DNA of 64,000 nucleotides. Origin: CAVOXO01 sp963700425. Its GTDB lineage: Bacteria > Actinomycetota > Acidimicrobiia > Acidimicrobiales > Microtrichaceae. A program made the translations under genes and the position numbers. Shown here one piece after another: positions 7,827 to 22,274 of this stretch (position 1 is its first letter; each line of letters starts with the position of its first letter). Under the pieces are notes generated by a model. It was not told the DNA's origin and ran no database searches. It saw nothing but the letters and a program-made list of their open reading frames with translations. The stretch covers positions 62,001-126,000 of the forward strand of contig CAVOXO010000001.1 of assembly GCA_963700425.1 (NCBI GenBank), given 5' to 3'.

Positions 7827-8495
7827 GTGCGGATCCTCCTGGTCGAAGACGATGCCGGCATTCGAGTGCCGTTGGCCGCGGCTCTGGAGAACGCCGGGTT
7901 CGAGGTCACTGCGGTGGAGACCGGTTCGGCTGCCCTGCAGTCGGTGGACTCCGCCGACCTCGTTCTGCTGGATCTCGGTCTCCCCGATATCGACGGGAGC
8001 ATTCTGTGCCGTCGGATTCACGATGACCGGAGCATCCCGGTCATCGTGATCAGTGCCAGGGGGGAGGAGATCGACCGCGTCTCCCTTCTCGAATCCGGAG
8101 CGGACGACTACGTCGTCAAGCCGTTCGGGTCACGTGAGATCGTCGCCCGGATCCGAGCGGTCGCCCGACGATCGCTTCCGCCCGACGACGGGCCGGAGGT
8201 CGTGGAGATCGGATCGCTTCGTCTCGACGCCCGTCGTCACCAGGTCACCGTCGGCGACCTCCCGGTCGATCTGACGCCCAAGGAGTTCGGCGTCCTGGCG
8301 TTCCTGGCGTCGGATCCGGGTCGGGTTCGAACCCGCGAGGAGATCCTGTCGCAGGTGTGGGACGAACACTGGTGGGGTCCGACCAAGACGCTCGATGTCC
8401 ACGTGGCGTCCCTGCGGCGGAAGCTGGGCTCACCCGAATGGATCGTCACGGTGCGCGGGGTGGGATTCCGTCTTGAACCGGTGACCGATCCATGA
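7827..8495 (+). CDS. Two-component response regulator, OmpR/PhoB family
   Basis: 222 aa. The receiver domain (about 1-115) shows the acidic pair VEDD, the phospho-acceptor in LLDLGLPD, the conserved S/T region VIVISARG and the Lys in YVVKPFG. The C-terminal winged helix (about 125-218) has LTPKEFGVLAFLASDPG and the recognition stretch KTLDVHVASLRRKLG. GTG start at 7827 with GGAG close upstream. The stop overlaps the kinase start (ATGA). It is divergent from the ferric-reductase/ApbE set; control of that set is an inference from position. Confidence 0.9.
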   Translation: MRILLVEDDAGIRVPLAAALENAGFEVTAVETGSAALQSVDSADLVLLDLGLPDIDGSILCRRIHDDRSIPVIVISARGEEIDRVSLLESGADDYVVKPFGSREIVARIRAVARRSLPPDDGPEVVEIGSLRLDARRHQVTVGDLPVDLTPKEFGVLAFLASDPGRVRTREEILSQVWDEHWWGPTKTLDVHVASLRRKLGSPEWIVTVRGVGFRLEPVTDP

Positions 8496-9901
8496 CCCGG
8501 CGCGTGCTGGTCGGGCTGCTGACCGTCGTTCTGTTCGTTCTCGTGGTGTTGTCGGTTCCCCTCGGATCGCTGTTCGCCGATCACGAACGCGATCGTCTGC
8601 TGGCCTTCGTCGTCGCGGACGCCCACGAGATCGCCGGAGCGGTCGACGGGTGGATGCTGGGCGTGGGAGATGTCGACGGGACCGAGGTCGTCGAGCGTTA
8701 CGAATACGAACGTGACGGGCGCGTCGTGATCGTCGACTCTTCGGGAGCGGCGGTCGCGGATTCCGATGACGGACGTTCGGTCACCGAGGATTTCAGTAAT
8801 CGACCCGAGGTGAGAGAGGCGCTCGACGGTGACGTGGCCCAGGGCGTTCGGCGATCGGAGACGGCCGGTGGAGCGTTGGCCTTCGCGGCGGTTCCCGTGT
8901 CCTTCGACGGCGAGGTCATCGGGGCCGTGCGGATCACCTATCCGGCGTCTCGGATCGACGAACGGATCCGAGCCGCGTGGTGGCGGCTGGTCGGTCTGGG
9001 CGCGGTGGTGCTCGCTGCGGCAGCGGTCGTGGGGTGGTTCATCGCCCGGAGCGTGACCGAACCGGTGCGAGTTCTCGCCGATGCCGCACAGCAGATCGGC
9101 CGGGGAGAGCGAGGCGTCAGGGCCCGAGTCGACGGGGGCCCGACGGAGATCCGGGAGCTGGGCGAGGCGTTCGACGACATGGCGGCGGAGCTCGAAGCGA
9201 CGTCGCTCGCCCAGCGCGCCTTCGTCGCCGACGCGTCGCATCAGTTGCGGACGCCGTTGACCGCCCTGCGACTTCGACTCGACGGGCTGGTCGCGTCGGG
9301 TGCCGACGAGGCCGAGGTGGCGGCCGCGCAGGCCGAGGTGTCGCGGTTGTCCCATCTCGCGGACGACCTTCTCGCCGTGGCCAGACTCGACGCCGAGGAG
9401 CCACCGCTGGAAGCGGTGAACGTCAACGACGCGGTCGCGGAGCGAGTGGACATGTGGTCCCCGCTGGCATTCGAACACGACGTCGACGTGGCCACGGCTC
9501 TCGCGACGTCGAGTGACGTCGCGGTGTGGTGTCCTCACGACGGCCTGGCGCAGGTCTTGGACAACCTCTTCGACAACGCCTTCGATGCCATCGGATCGGG
9601 CGGGGTGATCACCGTGTCGACGGAGATGCGGGGCGACATGGTCGAGATCAGCGTGTCCGACGACGGCCGCGGCCTGCCCCCCGAGCTCCGGGACAAGGCG
9701 TTCGAGCGCTTCTGGCGGGCCCCCGGATCCGCGGCCGGAGGTACCGGTCTCGGACTGGCTGTCGTCATGGGTGTGGCCCGGTCGGCCGGCGGAGATGCGC
9801 GGATCGGTCCGAATTCCCCCACCGGAGTGTCGGTCACCGTGGCGTTGCCCCGCGCCGGGGCCGCGGGCCCCGGTTCGTCGTCAGCGCCCCGACGCGAATA
9901 A
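8492..9901 (+). CDS. Sensor histidine kinase
   Basis: 469 aa. Membrane helix 1 (about 5-27), an extracellular sensor of about 135 residues with a DUF-like fold I do not name, membrane helix 2 (about 165-190), HAMP (PVRVLADAAQQIGRGERG), phospho-acceptor H-box (VADASHQLRTPLTALRLRL), and the HATPase domain with N-box (LDNLFDNAFDAIG), DDGRGLP and GTGLGLAVV. Translated with the response regulator by a 4-base overlap. The ligand is not predictable. Its stop is 60 bases before tRNA-Trp, where the supercluster resumes. Confidence 0.9.
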   Translation: MTRRVLVGLLTVVLFVLVVLSVPLGSLFADHERDRLLAFVVADAHEIAGAVDGWMLGVGDVDGTEVVERYEYERDGRVVIVDSSGAAVADSDDGRSVTEDFSNRPEVREALDGDVAQGVRRSETAGGALAFAAVPVSFDGEVIGAVRITYPASRIDERIRAAWWRLVGLGAVVLAAAAVVGWFIARSVTEPVRVLADAAQQIGRGERGVRARVDGGPTEIRELGEAFDDMAAELEATSLAQRAFVADASHQLRTPLTALRLRLDGLVASGADEAEVAAAQAEVSRLSHLADDLLAVARLDAEEPPLEAVNVNDAVAERVDMWSPLAFEHDVDVATALATSSDVAVWCPHDGLAQVLDNLFDNAFDAIGSGGVITVSTEMRGDMVEISVSDDGRGLPPELRDKAFERFWRAPGSAAGGTGLGLAVVMGVARSAGGDARIGPNSPTGVSVTVALPRAGAAGPGSSSAPRRE

Positions 9902-9960
9902 CGTGGACCTGAACCCGCCAATCGACGCGCTGCTAGCATGTCGACGGCCTCCCGGCCCGA

Positions 9961-10033
<73 letters not shown>

Positions 10034-10080
10034 CTCTGCAGGGTCCCGACGAATGACGCTTCTCAGTTTCTGGTGACACC

Positions 10081-10431
10081 ATGGCAATGAACAGAGAACA
10101 GAAGCGCGCCTTGCAGCGTGCCGGTCAGATCAACGAGGACGGGAGTCCCGCCTCGTCGAAGGACCGCCGTTCCGGTGCGCAGCAGCGCGTCCGCGAGCAG
10201 CGGACCAGCCCCGCTCAGTTCGTGCGCGAAGTACGGGCCGAGATGCGCAAGGTGATGTGGCCGACCCGCGAAGAGACGATTCGCTACTCGATCATCGTGG
10301 CGATAGCGATCGTGATACTCGGTGCCTTCGTGTTCCTGGTCGACCTCGGTTCGGCCAGATTCGTCGATTTCCTCTTTCCCGCCCCCTCCAGCGCCTTCGT
10401 CGTGCTTCCCTTCCTGCGAGCGATCAGATGA
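10081..10431 (+). CDS. secE: Preprotein translocase subunit SecE
   Basis: 116 aa, single-pass inner-membrane subunit of the SecYEG channel. A basic cytoplasmic N-terminal region precedes the family segment [20 protein letters not shown], which leads into one membrane helix (about 75-97, [20 protein letters not shown]). The N-terminal extension of about 55 residues is usual in actinobacteria. It ends in an ATGA overlap with nusG, so the two are coupled. Confidence 0.93.
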   Translation: MAMNREQKRALQRAGQINEDGSPASSKDRRSGAQQRVREQRTSPAQFVREVRAEMRKVMWPTREETIRYSIIVAIAIVILGAFVFLVDLGSARFVDFLFPAPSSAFVVLPFLRAIR

Positions 10432-11201
10432 CCATGCCCGAAGAATCCACCGACGTCTCCACCGACGTGTCCGGCGACGAGCCGGACGAGCCGGCCACGG
10501 TCGACGCCGCGGAGACCCCCGCCGCCCCGGAGGCGTCCGCCGACTCCGAGGCGGCCGTTCCCGCCGACGTCGAGCCCATCGACGAGGACGCGTTGCTCGA
10601 CGAGGCGGCCGAGGTCGAGGAAGAGACACCGCGGGTCCGTCCGATCAGCCCCTTCGATCGACCCGGGAAGTGGTTCGTCCTCCACACGCAGTCGGGCTAC
10701 GAGAACAAGGTTCGTCAGAACCTCGAAGCCCGGACGAAGTCGATGAACATGGAGGAGCGGATCTACGAGATCGTCATTCCCATGGAGGACGTGAACGAGA
10801 TCCGCAACGGCAAGAAGGTCGTCGTCTCCAAGAAGATGTTCCCGGGGTACCTCCTGGTTCGGTGCGAGCTCGACGACGACTCGTGGTACGTCGTGCGCAA
10901 CACACCCGGTGTCACCGGATTCGTCGGCGCCGGCAACAAACCGACGCCGTTGCCGCGCAAGGACGTCGAGAACTTCCTCACGGTCAAGGACGAGGACACC
11001 GACGCGGCCCCCAAGCGTTCCAAGCCGCGGATGCAGTACGAGATGCACGAGGCGGTCCGCGTCAAGGAGGGACCGTTCGCCGATTTCAGTGGCGAGATCG
11101 TCGAGATCAATGCCGATCAACTCAAGCTGAAGGTCCTCGTCAACATCTTCGGTCGAGAGACCCCCGTCGAGCTGGAGTTCTCCCAGGTCGCCAAGCTCTG
11201 A
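10428..11201 (+). CDS. nusG: Transcription termination/antitermination factor NusG
   Basis: 257 aa. The first 75 or so residues are an acidic, probably disordered extension (rich in D, E, A, P). The NGN domain follows ([19 protein letters not shown], with [16 protein letters not shown] and [10 protein letters not shown]) and then the C-terminal KOW domain ([15 protein letters not shown]). It binds RNA polymerase and links it to Rho or ribosomal S10. The chosen ATG at 10428 overlaps the secE stop; an ATG two codons later is also possible. Confidence 0.93.
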   Translation: MTMPEESTDVSTDVSGDEPDEPATVDAAETPAAPEASADSEAAVPADVEPIDEDALLDEAAEVEEETPRVRPISPFDRPGKWFVLHTQSGYENKVRQNLEARTKSMNMEERIYEIVIPMEDVNEIRNGKKVVVSKKMFPGYLLVRCELDDDSWYVVRNTPGVTGFVGAGNKPTPLPRKDVENFLTVKDEDTDAAPKRSKPRMQYEMHEAVRVKEGPFADFSGEIVEINADQLKLKVLVNIFGRETPVELEFSQVAKL

Positions 11202-11312
11202 CCGCCCGTCTTGCCGATGCGGGGAACCGCACGGCAGACTTGGCCGCCGCGTCCGGCCGTCCCAGATGGAGATCCGGCCCCGTTCCGGATGATCCGAGAA
11301 AGAAGCTCTCCC

Positions 11313-11741
11313 ATGGCCAAGAAGCCTGTCGCCGCGATCGTCAAGATCCAGATCCCCGCCGGGGGAGCATCCCCCGCGCCGCCCGTCGGAACGGCACTCG
11401 GACCTCACGGCATCGCCATCATGGACTTCTGCAAGGAGTACAACGCGAGGACCGAGGCGCAGCGGGGGACGATCATCCCCGTCGAGATCACCATCTTCGA
11501 GGATCGAACCTTCTCGTTCATCACCAAGACGCCTCCCGCGCCGGTCCTGATCAGGGCCGCGGCGGGTCTCGAGAAGGCATCGCAGGAACCGGGCAAGGAG
11601 ATCGTCGGAGAGATCACCGATGCCCAGGTCACCGAGATCGCCACGACCAAGTTGCCCGATCTCAACACCGACGACATCGCCGCGGCCAAGCTGCAGATCG
11701 TCGGTACCGCACGTTCCATGGGCATCCGCGTCGTCGGCTGA
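11313..11741 (+). CDS. rplK: 50S ribosomal protein L11
   Basis: 142 aa, the usual length. Starts [20 protein letters not shown] and ends [12 protein letters not shown]. Gly/Pro-rich N-terminal domain and rRNA-binding C-terminal domain (the thiostrepton/GTPase-centre protein). First gene of the rplKA pair, 111 bases after nusG. Confidence 0.96.
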   Translation: MAKKPVAAIVKIQIPAGGASPAPPVGTALGPHGIAIMDFCKEYNARTEAQRGTIIPVEITIFEDRTFSFITKTPPAPVLIRAAAGLEKASQEPGKEIVGEITDAQVTEIATTKLPDLNTDDIAAAKLQIVGTARSMGIRVVG

Positions 11742-11808
11742 CCCCTACGTTCCACCCAACGCGTCGGCGGAGGACCTCGCCGCGACGCACCATCACGAGG
11801 GAGCCATC

Positions 11809-12501
11809 ATGGCGCAGGGAAAGAAGTATCAGGACGCGTTGAAGCGGCTCGACCGCGATCGTGTGTACAGCCCCCAGGAGGCGGTCGATCTCATCAAGAG
11901 TGGGCCGCAACGAGGCTTCGACGAGTCCGTCGACGTCGCGATCAGGCTCGGGGTCGACCCACGCAAGGCCGATCAGATGGTTCGCGGCACCGTCGCGTTG
12001 CCGTCCGGGTCCGGGAAGGACGTCAGGGTCGCGGTCTTCGCGGCGGGCGAGGCCGCCCGCGAGGCGGAGGAGGCGGGCGCCGAGTTCGTCGGTGCCGAGG
12101 ATCTCGCCGAGCAGATGGAGGGCGGGATGCTGGACTTCGACGTCACCATCGCCACTCCGGACATGATGCCGGTGGTGGGTCGGTTGGGGCGGGTACTGGG
12201 CCCCCGCGGCCTGATGCCCAACCCCAAGACCGGAACCGTCACCAACGAGGTCGGCAAAGCCGTCGGGGAGTTCAAGGGCGGCAAGGTCGAGTACCGGACG
12301 GATCGTCATGGCAACGTCCACGTTCCCGTGGGCAAGGTGAGCTTCGCGGCGGCCGACCTCGTGGCGAACCTCGCCGCACTCACCGATGAGTTGGCCCGCG
12401 TGAAACCCGCATCGGCCAAGGGTCGGTACATCCGCAAGGTCACGCTCTCGACGACCATGGGTCCCGGCGTCCGGATCGACACCGCGGGCTTCGAGGTCTG
12501 A
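11809..12501 (+). CDS. rplA: 50S ribosomal protein L1
   Basis: 230 aa. L1-stalk protein and likely autoregulator of its own mRNA. The family core is [20 protein letters not shown] (about 125-144). GAGGGAG lies 6 bases before the ATG. Follows rplK by 67 bases. Confidence 0.96.
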   Translation: MAQGKKYQDALKRLDRDRVYSPQEAVDLIKSGPQRGFDESVDVAIRLGVDPRKADQMVRGTVALPSGSGKDVRVAVFAAGEAAREAEEAGAEFVGAEDLAEQMEGGMLDFDVTIATPDMMPVVGRLGRVLGPRGLMPNPKTGTVTNEVGKAVGEFKGGKVEYRTDRHGNVHVPVGKVSFAAADLVANLAALTDELARVKPASAKGRYIRKVTLSTTMGPGVRIDTAGFEV

Positions 12502-12515
12502 GCGTCGCCGTCCGT

Positions 12516-12545
12516 TTGGATACCGGCACCGACGTTCGATACAGT
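12516..12545 (+). promoter_or_regulatory. Candidate promoter of rplJ-rplL
   Basis: TTGGAT and TACAGT with an 18-base spacer, just after the rplA stop. The start of transcription would be near 12552, at the foot of the hairpin that opens the L10 leader. Confidence 0.5.
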
Positions 12546-12550
12546 CCTGC

Positions 12551-12772
12551 GGCCCGGCGTCAGCGCCGGGCCACATACGGAGCCCTCGGGTTCCGGTTGA
12601 CACGCTTGCCGCAGACATCCGGTGCGCATCCGCGCTGAAAGGGCCCCGGCCCGCCTGACGAGGTGAACCTTCTGTTCCACAGGGGCGTTCGCGCGGTGCG
12701 CGAGGCCCCTTCGTCGTTCCGGCGGGGGGATTCGAGGGCCCAGGGCCCCAGTCCAGAGGAGAGGAGGTACTC
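12551..12772 (+). ncRNA. L10 leader (ribosomal protein autoregulatory leader)
   Basis: The 271-base gap between rplA and rplJ begins with a perfect 9-bp stem (12551-12559 with 12564-12572, loop TCAG) and ends with a second GC-rich stem-loop region around 12681-12712 before AGGAGAGGAGG and the rplJ start. Long structured leaders here bind the L10-(L12) complex in many bacteria. Position and structure support the call; I have not matched it to a covariance model. Confidence 0.5.
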
Positions 12773-13525
12773 ATGTCCGACCCGAGACCCGACAAGGTTG
12801 CAGCGGTCACCGAGGTTCGAGAGAAGCTCGACTCCGCAGAGGCGGTGCTGATCACCGAGTACCGCGGTCTGACCGTGGCCGATCTCGCCCAGTTGCGTCA
12901 TTCGCTGCGAGGCGGTGGCGGCGAGTACCGGGTGTACAAGAACACGTTCGTGCGGCGCGCCGCCGCCGAGCTGGGACTCGAGATCGCCGACCAACTCACC
13001 GGGCCGACCGCCCTCGCCTTCGTGGGCGCAGGCCCCGCAGGGGCCGGCACCGATGGAGCCACTCCCGATGTCGCCTCGGTGGCGAAGGTCCTCCGTGACT
13101 TCGCGAAGGACAACCCGCTCCTGGTGGTCAAGGGCGGGATCCTCGGCGATCAGATCCTCGACGCGGCCGGAGCGACCGCGCTTGCGTCGTTGCCCACTGC
13201 CTCCGAGGTCTACGCACGCCTGGCGGGCGCGATCATCGACGGAGCGCGCGGCATCGCCGGTTCCGTCTCCGGGGTGCACCGTTCGGTCGCCTATGCGTTG
13301 CAGGCCGTCATCGACTCGGGTCACTTCGGCTCGGGCGATGCGCAGCCCTCGTCGGACGACGCATCGCCCGACGCTGCCGACGCGCCGGCGAACGACGCGA
13401 CCGAGAACGACGCGACCGAGACGTCCGCCGACGGCGGAGACGAGAACGACGCGGCCGACCCGGCCGCGGAGATGTCAACTGATGACAACACGACCGCCGA
13501 CGACGCGGCTCAAGAAAGCGAGTGA
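12773..13525 (+). CDS. rplJ: 50S ribosomal protein L10, with long acidic tail
   Basis: 250 aa. Stalk base protein that carries L7/L12 dimers. The family part (about 1-180) begins with [20 protein letters not shown] and contains [16 protein letters not shown] and [13 protein letters not shown]. Helix 8, which binds L12, is around [15 protein letters not shown]. The last 65-70 residues are an added D/A/E/T/N-rich acidic tail, not needed for known L10 function and probably disordered. Strong AGGAGAGGAGG site upstream. Confidence 0.94.
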   Translation: MSDPRPDKVAAVTEVREKLDSAEAVLITEYRGLTVADLAQLRHSLRGGGGEYRVYKNTFVRRAAAELGLEIADQLTGPTALAFVGAGPAGAGTDGATPDVASVAKVLRDFAKDNPLLVVKGGILGDQILDAAGATALASLPTASEVYARLAGAIIDGARGIAGSVSGVHRSVAYALQAVIDSGHFGSGDAQPSSDDASPDAADAPANDATENDATETSADGGDENDAADPAAEMSTDDNTTADDAAQESE

Positions 13526-13527
13526 CG

Positions 13528-13905
13528 ATGAGCAATGTAGATGAGCTCCTGGAGTCGATCTCCAACCTGTCCCTGGTCGAGGCCTATGAGCTGGTCAAGG
13601 CCATCGAGGAGAAGTTCGAGGTCTCCGCGTCGGCCCCGGTCGCTGCGGTCGCCGCAGTGGCAGCGCCCGCCGATGGTGGCGGCGACGACGAGAAGACGAC
13701 CTTCGATGTCGTTCTCACCGCAGCCGGCGACAAGAAGATCCAGGTCATCAAGGAGGTTCGCGGTTTGACGAGCCTCGGCCTGAAGGAAGCCAAGGAACTG
13801 GTGGAGGCTGCGCCGAAGGCCGTTGTCGAAGGCGTGTCGAAAGACGATGCCGAGAAGGCCAAGGAGGCCCTCGAGGCCGCCGGCGCCACGGTCGAGATCA
13901 ACTGA
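13528..13905 (+). CDS. rplL: 50S ribosomal protein L7/L12
   Basis: 125 aa. Multimeric stalk protein that recruits translation GTPases. The N-terminal dimer domain is followed by an Ala-rich hinge ([17 protein letters not shown]) and the C-terminal factor-binding domain ([20 protein letters not shown]). I start at ATG 13528, two bases after the rplJ stop; an in-frame GTG at 13522 would overlap it. Confidence 0.95.
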   Translation: MSNVDELLESISNLSLVEAYELVKAIEEKFEVSASAPVAAVAAVAAPADGGGDDEKTTFDVVLTAAGDKKIQVIKEVRGLTSLGLKEAKELVEAAPKAVVEGVSKDDAEKAKEALEAAGATVEIN

Positions 13906-13913
13906 GATCCGAA

Positions 13914-13967
13914 CGATCCGGAGGCGAGCCGTCGGGCCTGCAGGGCGCGACGGCTCTCTCCGGATCG
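13914..13967 (+). terminator. Long hairpin between rplL and rpoB (attenuator or terminator)
   Basis: Two nested perfect stems: 13914-13922 with 13959-13967 outside and 13926-13934 with 13948-13956 inside. It begins 9 bases after the rplL stop and has no T run. In many bacteria partial termination here sets the ratio of ribosomal proteins to RNA polymerase. The rest of the 312-base gap holds the rpoB promoter and a leader. Confidence 0.65.
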
Positions 13968-14041
13968 GGTCGCACTCCTTGACCTGTTCCATTCCGAGGC
14001 CGTACCCTCCGTCACTGTCCGTCGGTCCCCGACCGCCCGGG

Positions 14042-14071
14042 TTGACCGCGGGTGCCCTCCCGACCTATTCT
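14042..14071 (+). promoter_or_regulatory. Candidate promoter of rpoB-rpoC
   Basis: TTGACC and TATTCT with an 18-base spacer, one of the best sigma-70-type matches in the window. Transcription would start near 14078, giving a leader of about 140 bases before rpoB. Confidence 0.6.
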
Positions 14072-14217
14072 CATGGGTCGCCGTGCCGTCCCCCGCTCCG
14101 CTCTCCACATCGTCAGATGTGCGTCAGCGCGCACGAGGCCAGTTCGGTCAATCCTTGATTCGCCGCGACGTCACCTCGTCGTTCGGTCCGACCACCAGCG
14201 CTTGCGAGGAGTAGTCC

Positions 14218-17200
14218 TTGTCCCCACGCTCCGCACTCCGGGAACGCTATTCATTCCGAAACCTCGACGAGATCCTCGAGGTACCAGACCTGATCGCCAT
14301 TCAGCGCGAATCATTCAACTGGTTCCTCTACCAGGGGCTCGCCGAGGCGTTCCGAGACATCAGCCCAATCAGGGATTTCACCGAGACCCTGTCGCTCGAA
14401 CTCGAATTCGACCCCCACGACGAGGACCTGCGTCCTCCGCCGAAGTTCACCGTCGAGGAGTGCAAGGAGAAGGACATGACCTTCTCCGCGCCCATCTTCG
14501 TGCGGGCCCGCTTCGTCAACCAGAACACGGGCGAGATCAAGGAACAGACGGTCTTCATGGGGGACTTCCCGATGATGACCGACAAGGGCACGTTCATCGT
14601 CAACGGCACCGAACGGGTCGTGGTCAGCCAGCTCGTGCGCTCTCCCGGGGTGATCTTCCAGCCCGGGGAGCGATTCCGACTCCGCAACCTCTCCAAGCAC
14701 CAGCTCGTCACCGGCACCATCCACCCCTACCGTGGCGAGTGGATCGAGTTCGACGTCGAGCAGAAGCCCGGCAAGGACGTCACCGCCGGCACCCGTGTCG
14801 CCCGCAAGCGGCGGCTCTCGCTCTTCGTGCTCCTGCGTGCCCTGGGCTACGACGAGGAGAACGCCCCCGGCTTCCTCGACCGCTTCGTCAGTCACTTCCA
14901 CTTCCTCGAGGGGCAGTGGGAGAAGGACCGTGACCTCGTTCCCACTCAGGACGAGGCCCTCATCGAGATCTACAAGCGCGCCCGCCCCGGCGAGCCGCCG
15001 ACCCTCGACTCCGCTCGCGCCTATTTCCGAAACGCCTTCTTCGAGCCGCGTCGGTACGACCTCAGCCGGGTCGGTCGCTACAAGCTGAACCGGAAGCTCG
15101 GTCCCGAGATCGAGCGGCTGTCGGAGACCTTCCCGATGCTCAACGCCGAGAACGTCGACGGCGTGCCGCTGCTCGACCGTCCGGCATCCGACCAGTCGGT
15201 GCTGGCCCGCTGCGAGGTCCTCGCCGCCACGACGTATCTGCTGAATCTCGCCGCGGGCGAGGCCGGGTACCGCCTCGACGACCAGGATCACTTCGCCAAC
15301 CGCCGCATCCGTTCCGTGGGCGAGTTGATCCAGAACCAGGTCCGCATCGGGCTCTCCCGCATGGAGCGGGTGGTGCGCGAGCGTATGACCACTCAGGACG
15401 TCGAGGCCATCACGCCCCAGACGCTGATCAACATCCGTCCGGTCGTCGCGGCGATCAAGGAGTTCTTCGGAACCTCCCAGTTGAGCCAGTTCATGGACCA
15501 GGTCAACCCGCTGTCGGGTCTGACGCACCGTCGTCGCCTGTCGGCGCTCGGGCCGGGCGGTCTGAGCAGGGAGCGGGCGGGCTTCGAGGTCCGCGACGTC
15601 CACTTCAGCCACTACGGCAGGATGTGTCCGATCGAGACCCCCGAAGGCCCCAACATCGGGCTCATCGGGGCGCTCGCCAGCTTCGCCCGTGTGAACGAGT
15701 TCGGGTTCATCGAGTCGCCGTACCGCAAGGTCGTCGACGGCCGCGTGACCGAGGAGATCGTGTATCTCCCCGCGGACGAGGAGGAGGAGTACGTCGTCGC
15801 GCAGGCCAACGCCTCGCTCAACCCTGACGGAACCTTCCGCAACGATCGCGTCCTCGTGCGGCGTTCGCCCCAGGCGGCATCGTTGAGCGACCTCAAGCTC
15901 CAACTCGAGCGCGATGTCTTCCTCGGTGCGACGACCGAGATCTCCGCGGTCCCGCCGTCCGAGGTCCAGCTGATGGACGTCTCGCCTCAGCAGATCGTCT
16001 CGATCGCGACCGCACTGATCCCGTTCCTCGAACACGACGACGCCAACCGTGCCCTGATGGGCGCCAACATGCAGCGGCAAGCGGTCCCCCTGGTCAGGGC
16101 CGAGGCTCCGTTCATCGGAACCGGCGTCGAGAACCGCGCGGCACGCGATGCCGCCGAGATGATCCTGGCCGAGGAGGACGGTGTCGTCATCGAGGTCGAC
16201 GGCCGGGCGATCTCGGTGGACTACTCCAAGCGCGGCAAGGTCACCTACCGGCTCCACAAGTTCGAGCGGTCGAATCAGGACACCTCGATCAACCAGAAGC
16301 CGATCGTCAGCGAGGGCCAGAAGGTCTCCGCCGGAGACGTGCTCGCCGAAGGGCCGTCGACCGACAACGGTGAACTGGCTCTGGGCAAGAACCTGCTCAT
16401 CGCCTTCATGCCGTGGGAGGGCTACAACTTCGAGGACGCCATCATCCTCTCCGAACGCCTCGTCAAGGACGACGTCCTCACGTCGATCCACATCCACGAA
16501 CACGAGGTCGACGCCCGCGACACCAAGTTGGGCCCCGAGGAGATCACCCGGGACATCCCCAACCTGTCCGACGAGATCCTGGCGGACCTCGACGAACGCG
16601 GCATCATCCGCGTGGGTGCAGAGGTGGGTCCGGGTGACGTGCTCGTCGGAAAGGTCACGCCCAAGGGTGAGACCGAGTTGACCCCCGAGGAACGTCTCCT
16701 TCGCGCCATCTTCGGCGAGAAGGCCCGCGAGGTTCGCGACACCTCGCTCAAGGTTCCGCACGGCGAGACCGGCAAGGTCATCGACGTCAAGGTGTTCAGT
16801 CGTGATGAGAGCCACGAACTCGCCCCCGGCGTGAATCAGCTCGTCCGGGTCTACGTGGCGCAGAAGCGGAAGATCTCCGTCGGCGACAAGCTGGCGGGTC
16901 GTCACGGCAACAAGGGCGTCATCTCGAAGATCCTCCCCATCGAGGACATGCCCTACATGGCCGACGGCACTCCCGTCGACGTCGTTCTCAACCCGCTCGG
17001 CGTTCCCTCCCGTATGAACGTCGGCCAGGTGCTCGAAACGCACCTGGGGTATGCGGCCCGCTGGGGTTGGGAGCACGACGCGGATTTCGTCGGCGAGGAG
17101 CCCATCCGCGGCACCGAGCGCAAGACCCGTCCGACGACCCGTCCTTCGACCCTGGTGGCGACACCGGTGTTCGACGGAGCGAAGTGGGACGAGGTGGAAC

Positions 17201-17831
17201 TCGCCGGCAAGCACCCGACGATCAAGAAGATCTTCGAGAACCTGCGTCCCGAAGCCGCCGACGGCTCCAGGCTGATCGGCACCGACGGCAAGGTCACGCT
17301 CATCAACGGGCGGACCGGCGAGACCTACGACAATCCCATCACGGTGGGCTACGCGTACATCCTCAAGCTGGCGCACCTCGTCGACGACAAGATCCACGCC
17401 CGTTCCACGGGTCCGTACTCCATGATCACCCAGCAGCCGCTCGGCGGTAAGGCCCAGTTCGGTGGGCAGCGCTTCGGCGAGATGGAGGTGTGGGCCCTCG
17501 AGGCCTACGGTGCGGCCTACTGCCTCCAGGAGCTGCTCACGATCAAGTCCGATGACACCCTCGGCCGCGTCAAGGTGTACGAGGCGATCGTCAAGGGCGA
17601 GAACATCCCCGAGCCGGGAATCCCCGAGAGCTTCAAGGTGCTCATCAAGGAGATGCAGGCACTCTGCCTCGACGTCGAGGTTCTGTCGAAGACGGGTCAC
17701 GAGATCCAGATGCGAGAGCTCGACGAGGACTTCTTCCGTGCGGCGGAGGAATTGGGAATCGACCTGTCACGGCCGGAACGTGGTTCCGACGAAGAAGATG
17801 CCCGCCGAGAGGCAGAGAGGGGCGCACGCTG

Positions 17832-17832
<1 letters not shown>
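14218..17832 (+). CDS. rpoB: DNA-directed RNA polymerase beta subunit
   Basis: 1204 aa. Starts at TTG 14218 with GAGGAG 7 bases upstream ([18 protein letters not shown]). The rifampicin region reads [10 protein letters not shown] then [20 protein letters not shown], with the sensitive residues Asp, His and Ser in place. Further downstream are the [20 protein letters not shown] segment, the GRHGNKGV motif and the C-terminal clamp segment [20 protein letters not shown]. The stop shares one base with the rpoC start, so the subunits are co-translated. Confidence 0.98.
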
Positions 17833-21764
<3,932 letters not shown>

Positions 21765-21790
21765 GCGGCCGGGTCCCCCGACGTTCAACC

Positions 21791-21820
21791 TTGCGGCTTC
21801 TCGGAGGGGCGCAGTAGCCT
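21791..21820 (+). promoter_or_regulatory. Candidate promoter of the rpsL-rpsG-fusA-tuf operon
   Basis: TTGCGG and TAGCCT with an 18-base spacer, 80 bases upstream of rpsL in the 136-base gap after rpoC. Confidence 0.4.
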
Positions 21821-21900
21821 CTCCGCTGGCCGTGTGCGACCGCGGTGACGCCGCGCGACGCCCCTCAGCCCCCACGTTCCGAAGTATCGAAAGGTTTGTT

Positions 21901-22272
21901 GTGCCCACCATTGAGCAGTTGGTCCGCAAGGGCCGTCAGACGAAGCGCCGCAAGGAGTCCACGCCGGCGCTGAAGGGCGCCCCCCAGCGGCGCGGTGTCT
22001 GCACCCGTGTGTACACCAACACCCCGAAGAAGCCGAACTCGGCCCTTCGGAAGGTCGCTCGCGTCCGTCTGACCTCCGGCATCGAGGTGACGGCCTACAT
22101 TCCCGGCGAGGGGCACAACCTCCAGGAGCACAGCATGGTGCTGGTCAGAGGCGGTCGAGTGAAGGACCTGCCCGGTGTCCGCTACAAGATCATTCGTGGC
22201 ACGCTCGACACGTCGGGGGTTCGCGATCGCCGCCAGGCCCGAAGCCGCTACGGCGCGAAGAGAGAGAAGTAG
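21901..22272 (+). CDS. rpsL: 30S ribosomal protein S12
   Basis: 123 aa. GTG start at 21901 with GAAAGG upstream; the protein begins [18 protein letters not shown]. Decoding-centre segments [12 protein letters not shown] and [10 protein letters not shown] carry the streptomycin-sensitive Lys residues. Followed two bases later by rpsG. Confidence 0.97.
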   Translation: MPTIEQLVRKGRQTKRRKESTPALKGAPQRRGVCTRVYTNTPKKPNSALRKVARVRLTSGIEVTAYIPGEGHNLQEHSMVLVRGGRVKDLPGVRYKIIRGTLDTSGVRDRRQARSRYGAKREK

Positions 22273-22274
22273 TC

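Noticed and set aside
14311..17700. A 1129-residue open frame antisense to rpoB.
   Set aside because: High-GC shadow frame: composition is D/L/V/R-rich with no motif, while the sense strand is unmistakable rpoB. The same holds for the long antisense frames over fusA (22248-24881) and glmM/glmS (46206-48551).
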